10,743 nucleotides of DNA from Candidatus Nesterenkonia stercoripullorum. GTDB taxonomy: Bacteria > Actinomycetota > Actinomycetes > Actinomycetales > Micrococcaceae. The stretch lies in NCBI GenBank assembly GCA_019114115.1, contig DXGD01000090.1, positions 1 through 10,743 of the forward strand, in the 5' to 3' direction. The translations under genes and the position numbers were made by a program. Numbering within the stretch: position 1 is the stretch's first letter; every line of letters starts with the position of its first letter. Under the pieces are notes generated by a model, which ran no database searches, was not told the DNA's origin, and saw only the letters and a list, made by a program, of their open reading frames with translations. This document shows, piece after piece, positions 6,599-10,743 of this stretch.

Positions 6599-7028
6599 CC
6601 CGGCCCAGGATGCCGCTCATCCCGCGCAGCCGAAGCGGCGTGATGGCTGAAGCCAGGCCCAGCCGCTGCGGCAGGTCGTCGGGAACCCCGAGAATCTGCT
6701 CATAGCCCAGGCCGTTGAGGCCCTGATAGATGATGGAGGCGAAGCCTCGCGTCGTCGGGGCTTCAGGGGGAGCGGCGATGATGAGTTGGGCCGTGCCGGC
6801 TGAGTCGTCGAACTCCACGGCGAGGAACAGCGGAGACTGGCACTCCACCACCTGCTCCATATCCTCGCGATGGACCTGGTAGTGCTCAGGCGGGTCGGGA
6901 AGCTCCCGGGAGAAGTCCAGCAGAAGCTCAAGCTTCTGCGCGTCCGGAACCTCCTGGAACTCCTCGATGATCTCGGCGAGCTGGTCGGGCACTGCTGGCT
7001 CGGCGGTCGCCGTGCTGTGTGAGCTCAT
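6567..7028 (-). CDS. sufE: SufE family cysteine-desulfurase sulfur acceptor
   Basis: Small protein (153 residues) that accepts persulfide sulfur from a cysteine desulfurase and passes it on, normally to the SufBCD Fe-S scaffold. The SufE fold is recognisable: LAEIIEEFQEVPDAQKLELLLDFS (17-40 region), then VVECQSPLFL with the acceptor Cys63, aligning with Cys51 of E. coli SufE, and APTTRGFASIIYQGLNG. The C-terminus ends in a basic helix-like tail. The frame extends upstream to 7091, but the ATG at 7028 is preferred because it overlaps the sseA stop by one base (TGATG), a standard reinitiation arrangement. No sufS/sufBCD gene is nearby; instead it is coupled to a rhodanese, as I recall for M. 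tuberculosis Rv3283/Rv3284. A direct exchange of sulfur with SseA is therefore likely but inferred. Confidence 0.92.
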   Translation of the reverse strand: MSSHSTATAEPAVPDQLAEIIEEFQEVPDAQKLELLLDFSRELPDPPEHYQVHREDMEQVVECQSPLFLAVEFDDSAGTAQLIIAAPPEAPTTRGFASIIYQGLNGLGYEQILGVPDDLPQRLGLASAITPLRLRGMSGILGRVKRRVREHTR

Positions 7029-7915
7029 CACTTCGGGGCTGACCCCGGTTCTGTGCCGGTGGCGATGGGCAGCCGCACGGCATTGCCCCACTCCGTCCAG
7101 GAGCCGTCGTAGTTGCGCACGCGCGGGTAGCCCAGCAGGTGCTGCAGCACGAACCAGGTGTGCGATGACCGCTCACCGATCCGGCAGTACGCGATGACGT
7201 CCGGCGCATCTCCGAGGCCGGCATTGTCGCGGTAGATGGTCTCGAGCTCTTCACGGGACTTGAAGGTCCCGTCCTCATTGGCGGCCTGGGACCACGGCAC
7301 TGATGCGGCAGTGGGGATATGGCCCCCACGCAGAGCCCCCTCCTGCTCGTAGCCGTCCATGTGGGTGCGTTCACCGGAGTACTCCAGCGGGGAGCGGACG
7401 TCGATGAGCGGCTTGCCGAAGTGATCCAGCACGTCCTCGCGGAATGCCCGCACGGTGGCGTCGTCGCGCTGGGCCGGGGCGGGGTAGGTCGTCGGCGTGG
7501 GGGTCTCACGCTCTGTGGAGACCTCGCGGTCTTCGGCGATCCACTTCTGCCGACCGCCGTCCATCAGGCGAAGCTCGCGGTGCCCGAAGAGGGTGAAGAC
7601 CCAGAAGGCGTAGGCGGCCCACCAGTTCGAGCGGTCCCCGTAGAACACCACAGTGCTCTCAGGCGTGATGCCCTTGGCGGAGGCGAACTGAGCGAACTGC
7701 TCGGCGTCGAGGAAGTCGCGGGTCACCGGATCATTGAGCTCAGTGTGCCAGTCGATTTTGATCGCGCCCGGGATATGTCCGGTCTCGTAGAGCAGGACAT
7801 CCTCATTGGACTCGAGGAGGACGACGGCGTCATCGTCCTTGTGATCTGCGACCCACTGTGTGCTTACCAGTGCGTCGGGATTGGCGTACTGGTCGAAACG
7901 GTTCTCGTCTGACAT
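7028..7915 (-). CDS. sseA: Two-domain thiosulfate/3-mercaptopyruvate sulfurtransferase SseA
   Basis: Tandem-rhodanese enzyme, 295 residues from the ATG at 7915, that transfers sulfane sulfur from thiosulfate or 3-mercaptopyruvate to a thiol acceptor. The N-terminal rhodanese domain (about 15-135) is inactive: its active-loop position reads YGDRSNWW, with Asp94 where Cys would be. The C-terminal domain (about 160-285) carries the catalytic Cys244 in [11 protein letters not shown], the loop typical of mycobacterial SseA, and is followed by [11 protein letters not shown]. The start at 7915 has GAAAGG at 7925-7930 with 9-base spacing; an ATG at 7957 would add 14 residues that match nothing and would remove the room for the leader. 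It is the first gene of the sseA-sufE unit. The true sulfur donor cannot be told from sequence. Confidence 0.94.
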   Translation of the reverse strand: MSDENRFDQYANPDALVSTQWVADHKDDDAVVLLESNEDVLLYETGHIPGAIKIDWHTELNDPVTRDFLDAEQFAQFASAKGITPESTVVFYGDRSNWWAAYAFWVFTLFGHRELRLMDGGRQKWIAEDREVSTERETPTPTTYPAPAQRDDATVRAFREDVLDHFGKPLIDVRSPLEYSGERTHMDGYEQEGALRGGHIPTAASVPWSQAANEDGTFKSREELETIYRDNAGLGDAPDVIAYCRIGERSSHTWFVLQHLLGYPRVRNYDGSWTEWGNAVRLPIATGTEPGSAPK

Positions 7916-7965
7916 CGAGTGCGGCCTTTCTGGCGTGGGATAGTGATTCCTCGCCACCCAGCCTA
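7916..7965 (-). promoter_or_regulatory. sseA promoter -10 (TAGGCT), leader dyad and ribosome-binding site
   Basis: On the minus strand TAGGCT (7960-7965) fits TANNNT and predicts a start near 7953, giving a leader of about 38 bases. Within it a 26-bp dyad (7931-7956) pairs TGGCG with CGCCA, then, past one mismatch, GG with CC and AT with AT around a short loop. It ends directly next to the Shine-Dalgarno GAAAGG at 7925-7930. A smaller inverted repeat, CCCAG (7957-7961) with CTGGG (7970-7974), overlaps the -10. No clear -35 is seen. The predicted transcript start removes the first bases of the dyad's outer stem, which weakens the RNA-hairpin reading. Confidence 0.4.
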
Positions 7966-8037
7966 GCGACTGGGACGCCTCCCCGACTACTGAGCACGTC
8001 CTGCCGCTTCACCGGGAGTCACATGCGCACTGCGCTG

Positions 8038-8043
8038 TAGAGT
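8038..8043 (+). promoter_or_regulatory. -10 element TAGAGT for a leaderless zapE transcript
   Basis: TAGAGT fits TANNNT and is followed by exactly six bases and then the zapE ATG at 8050. No Shine-Dalgarno precedes that ATG, so transcription starting on the A of the ATG is the simplest reading. A -35 at the expected distance is not convincing. Confidence 0.55.
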
Positions 8044-8049
8044 AGCCGT

Positions 8050-9198
8050 ATGCCTTCTAGCGAGACGACGAGCAGTTCTGCAGACGCTTCACCGAGCGCG
8101 GAGCCCCTGAGCAGCAGGTCGCCACAAGTCGGTGTGGGAGACCTGCTCGAGGGGCTGAAGCCGTCATTTCGCTTCTCCGAAGTGTCGTTCGATTCGTATA
8201 TCCCCGACCCCGAGCACCCGTCCCAGGCCGAGGCTGTCGAGGCGCTGTCGGCGTTCGCCGAGACTGTGGGCGCAGCCTCGGGAGGCGGGTTCTTCGGCAA
8301 GCTGTTCGGGGGCCGATCGGCCGCTCGGGGCTCGGCAAAGGCCTCGTCGCGTACCGGCTCATCCACAGCGGGAGCGGCCACGCGCGCCCGCCGCGCCAGC
8401 GGCATCTATCTCGACGGCGGCTTCGGGGTCGGGAAGACGCACCTGCTGGCATCGCTCTACCACGCCTCACAGGGTCAGCGCGCTTTCGGGACCTTCGTCG
8501 AGTACACCAATCTGGTCGGTGCCCTCTCGTTCCGGAAGGCAGTCGAGGTGCTCAGCGACTACTCCCTGGTGTGCATCGACGAGTTCGAGCTCGACGACCC
8601 CGGCGACACTGTGCTGATGTCGCGTCTGATGCGCGAGCTCGCCGATGCAGGCGTCAAGCTGGCGGCTACGTCCAATACGCTTCCGGGGTCCCTGGGCGAC
8701 GGCCGATTTGCGGCGGTGGACTTCCAGCGCGAGATCCAAGTCCTGGCCGACCAGTTCGCCGTCATCCGCGTCGACGGCGAGGACTACCGCCACCGCGGTC
8801 TGCCCGAGGCGCCGGCTCCGCTGATCACGCAGGAGCTGGAGCCTTTCGCGGCGGAGCAGTTCCCGGGTCGCACTGTCGCCGTCGACGACTTCGACGCGCT
8901 GACCCAGCACCTGTCCACCGTCCATCCGAGCCGCTATCGTCAGCTGGTCTCCGATATCGATGTGCTCGTCCTGAAGGACGTGAGCACGATCGAGGCGCAG
9001 TCCCTGGCGCTGCGGTTCGTGGTGCTCGCGGACCGGCTCTATGACCAGGACATCGCCATCGTCGCCTCTGGCGTTCCCTTCGACCAGCTCTTCACCCAGG
9101 AGATGATGGCCGGGGGGTATATGAAGAAGTACTACCGCACTGTCTCACGGCTCACTGCTTTGGCGAGGGCTGGTCAGATGGGGGAGCAGGCGCTCTGA
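8050..9198 (+). CDS. zapE: ZapE/AFG1-family cell-division ATPase
   Basis: AAA-type P-loop ATPase of 382 residues, in the family of E. coli ZapE (Z-ring-associated) and mitochondrial AFG1/LACE1. Walker A is GGFGVGKT at 123-130 (Lys129), Walker B is LVCIDEFELDD with Asp177-Glu178, and a sensor-1-like Asn209 lies in ATSNTLP. The family's N-terminal block RFSEVSFDSYIPDPEHPSQ is present at 41-59. Between it and Walker A, residues 76-117 form a Gly/Ser/Ala/Arg-rich insert holding a hydrophobic patch, FFGKLFGG (81-88). The C-terminus ends with the YMKKYYRTVSRL element. The ATG at 8050 is the only sensible start and appears leaderless. The gene is divergent from sseA, and its last 47 bp overlap the acyl-CoA synthetase gene tail to tail. 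A direct role in FtsZ-ring stability in actinobacteria is inferred from E. coli. Confidence 0.93.
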   Translation: MPSSETTSSSADASPSAEPLSSRSPQVGVGDLLEGLKPSFRFSEVSFDSYIPDPEHPSQAEAVEALSAFAETVGAASGGGFFGKLFGGRSAARGSAKASSRTGSSTAGAATRARRASGIYLDGGFGVGKTHLLASLYHASQGQRAFGTFVEYTNLVGALSFRKAVEVLSDYSLVCIDEFELDDPGDTVLMSRLMRELADAGVKLAATSNTLPGSLGDGRFAAVDFQREIQVLADQFAVIRVDGEDYRHRGLPEAPAPLITQELEPFAAEQFPGRTVAVDDFDALTQHLSTVHPSRYRQLVSDIDVLVLKDVSTIEAQSLALRFVVLADRLYDQDIAIVASGVPFDQLFTQEMMAGGYMKKYYRTVSRLTALARAGQMGEQAL

Positions 9199-10743
9199 GC
9201 TGCCGGCGCATGATCTTCCCGGAGGCGGATTTCGGGATCTGGTCGATGAACTCGACGTCGCGGATCCGTTTATAGGACGACACGCGATCCGCCGACCACT
9301 CCATCACATCCTCGGCGCTGAGCGACTCATCAGCATGGGTCACGACGAAGGCCTTGGGGACCTCGCCGGCGGACTCATCCGGAATCCCGATGACGGCGGC
9401 GTCGGCGATGCGCGGGTGTTCCAGGAGCAGGGCTTCCAGCTCAGCGGGAGCGACCTGGAAGCCTTTGACCTTGATCAGCTCCTTGACCCTGTCGACCACA
9501 GTGAACCAGCCCCCGGCGTCGTAGGTGACGATATCGCCGGTGTGCAGGTAGCCGTCCTCGTCCAAGGAGCTTGATGTGGAGGCGGGATCCTTGAGGTACC
9601 CCGTCATGACCATGGGGCCGCGGCACCACAGCTCGCCAGCCCCGCTCTCGCCCTCGGCCGGGACCTCGACATCGTCTCCCGAGGCGAGGTCGACGATGCG
9701 GCATTCAGTATTGGGCAGCGCCGGTCCGATCGAACCGGGCGGGTACTGGTTCTCGCCATACGGCGCCATATGGGAGACCGGCGACATCTCCGTCATGCCG
9801 TACCCCTGCCGGACTTCGCAGCCCAGCCGCTTGGTGACCTGCTCCGCTGTGTGGCTGTCCAGCGGCGCGGCTCCGCAGAGCAAGACCTCCAGGGAGCTCA
9901 GGTCGACTCCTTCGACTGCGGGGTGCTTGGCCAGAGCCACGGCGATCGGCGGCGCGATGAACGAGAGCGTGACCCGGTGCTCGTCGATGAGGTGCAGGAA
10001 CTTCTCCAAGTCGAAGGCTGGCATGGTCACGATAGCGCAGCGGGTCAGCAGCCCGTAGTTCATGAGCACGGTCAGCCCGTAGATATGGAACAGCGGCAGG
10101 ACCGCCTGCAGGACGGCGCCTGGACGGCCGGGGAGGAACTGGCGGAACTGGTACAGGTTCGCCACGAGGTTGCGATGAGTCAGCATCACCCCTTTGGGCC
10201 GCCCCGTCGTGCCGGAGGAGAAGGGGAGCACCGCGATGTGCTCCGCGGGATCGATAGCCAGTTCAGGGGCTTCACGACCTTCGCCGACAAGGCTCGCCAG
10301 AGTGGGGTGCTCCGGCTCGGCGTCGTCGGTGAGCATGATGACCTGCTCAGGACGCAGTCCTGACTTCACTGCGCCCGAGAGCGCTCCAGGTAGGGCCGGC
10401 ACGGTGATCATGAGCTCCGCTTCAGCCATCTCCAGCTGCCGGGCGACTTCCTCGGCGGTGGCGAGCGAATTGACCGTTGTGACAGTGCCGCCGGCACGGA
10501 GGACCCCGTGGAAGGCGATGACGAACTCCGGCGAATTGGGGGACTGGAGGCCCACCACTGTGCCCTCACGCACTCCCCGGTGGCGCAGCGCACCCGCGAA
10601 TGCCTCGATCTGAGACCGCAGGCTGCCGTAGCTCAGCCGGGCCCCAGTCGTCCCATCGATCAGTGCGGTGCGCTCCTCATCCTCACGCGTCAACGACGCG
10701 AAGAGAGCGTCGAATATCGTGAGCTCCGGGATATCGACGTCGG
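9152..10743 (-). CDS. 4-coumarate-CoA ligase-like acyl-CoA synthetase, N-terminus outside window
   Basis: AMP-forming ligase that activates a carboxylic acid to an acyl-adenylate and then to a CoA thioester. About 530 codons are in the window. The frame stays open past the TTG at 10693 to the edge with a family-like N-terminus (VDIPELTIFDALFA), so the real start is upstream of the window. Core motifs by position: P-loop SSGTTGRPKG (10190-10219), YGMTE (9788-9802), LHTGD (9533-9547), the hinge stretch VVDRVKELIKVKG just after it, and the C-terminal catalytic lysine in SASGKIMRR (codon 9215-9217). Overall layout and motif wording resemble 4-coumarate-CoA ligases, but in actinobacteria such proteins often act on medium- or long-chain fatty acids; the substrate cannot be called. 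The 3' end overlaps zapE by 47 bp on the opposite strand. Confidence 0.93.
   Translation of the reverse strand, partial: DVDIPELTIFDALFASLTREDEERTALIDGTTGARLSYGSLRSQIEAFAGALRHRGVREGTVVGLQSPNSPEFVIAFHGVLRAGGTVTTVNSLATAEEVARQLEMAEAELMITVPALPGALSGAVKSGLRPEQVIMLTDDAEPEHPTLASLVGEGREAPELAIDPAEHIAVLPFSSGTTGRPKGVMLTHRNLVANLYQFRQFLPGRPGAVLQAVLPLFHIYGLTVLMNYGLLTRCAIVTMPAFDLEKFLHLIDEHRVTLSFIAPPIAVALAKHPAVEGVDLSSLEVLLCGAAPLDSHTAEQVTKRLGCEVRQGYGMTEMSPVSHMAPYGENQYPPGSIGPALPNTECRIVDLASGDDVEVPAEGESGAGELWCRGPMVMTGYLKDPASTSSSLDEDGYLHTGDIVTYDAGGWFTVVDRVKELIKVKGFQVAPAELEALLLEHPRIADAAVIGIPDESAGEVPKAFVVTHADESLSAEDVMEWSADRVSSYKRIRDVEFIDQIPKSASGKIMRRQLRAPAPPSDQPSPKQ

Noticed and set aside
7029-7091. 21-codon N-terminal extension of SufE
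   Set aside because: It overlaps the end of sseA and has no SufE-like residues; the ATG sharing a base with the sseA stop explains initiation better.
1-10743. Search for tRNA/rRNA genes, CRISPR repeats, transposase or integrase genes, defence systems or biosynthetic clusters
   Set aside because: None is visible. Every long coding stretch is assigned to a housekeeping-type family, and no direct repeat array or attachment-site-like duplication was noticed by eye.

Overview
The window is about 10.7 kb of GC-rich bacterial chromosome (roughly two-thirds GC by eye). Its gene content and control signals point to an actinobacterium, most likely of the order Micrococcales (Micrococcaceae-like; genus not determinable). 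The clues are a DUF3000 gene paired with an RNase D/HRDC gene, an SseA-type sulfurtransferase (active loop CRIGERS) coupled to SufE, an actinobacterial-style ZapE ATPase, TANNNT -10 elements, and start codons with no Shine-Dalgarno. Coding density is very high, no gap exceeds about 105 bp, and I see no tRNA, rRNA, CRISPR array, transposase, integrase or phage gene.

Layout. Minus strand, 1-1571: 3' truncated FadB-like enoyl-CoA hydratase/3-hydroxyacyl-CoA dehydrogenase. Minus, 1676-2896: RNase D. Minus, 2905-3639: DUF3000 protein, the likely promoter-proximal gene of the RNase D unit. Minus, 3696-4727: threonine aldolase, overlapping by 4 bp msrB at 4724-5161. Plus, 5237-6598: membrane-anchored alpha/beta hydrolase, divergent from msrB. 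Minus, 6567-7028 and 7028-7915: sufE and sseA, sharing one base. Plus, 8050-9198: zapE, divergent from sseA. Minus, 9152 to the window edge: a 4-coumarate-CoA-ligase-like acyl-CoA synthetase missing its N-terminus. The two plus-strand genes each run into the 3' end of the following minus-strand gene (32 and 47 bp tail-to-tail overlaps).

How the genes work together. They form several small housekeeping units rather than one pathway: fatty-acid activation and beta-oxidation (acyl-CoA synthetase, FadB-like protein), RNA processing (RNase D with DUF3000), methionine-sulfoxide repair with threonine cleavage (msrB-ltaE), sulfur transfer (sseA-sufE) and a division/stress ATPase (zapE).

I found no convincing undescribed system. 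The more interesting signals are regulatory: two start codons with a TANNNT element exactly six bases upstream (leaderless mRNAs), a dyad directly beside the sseA ribosome-binding site, and two dyads upstream of the FadB-like gene.
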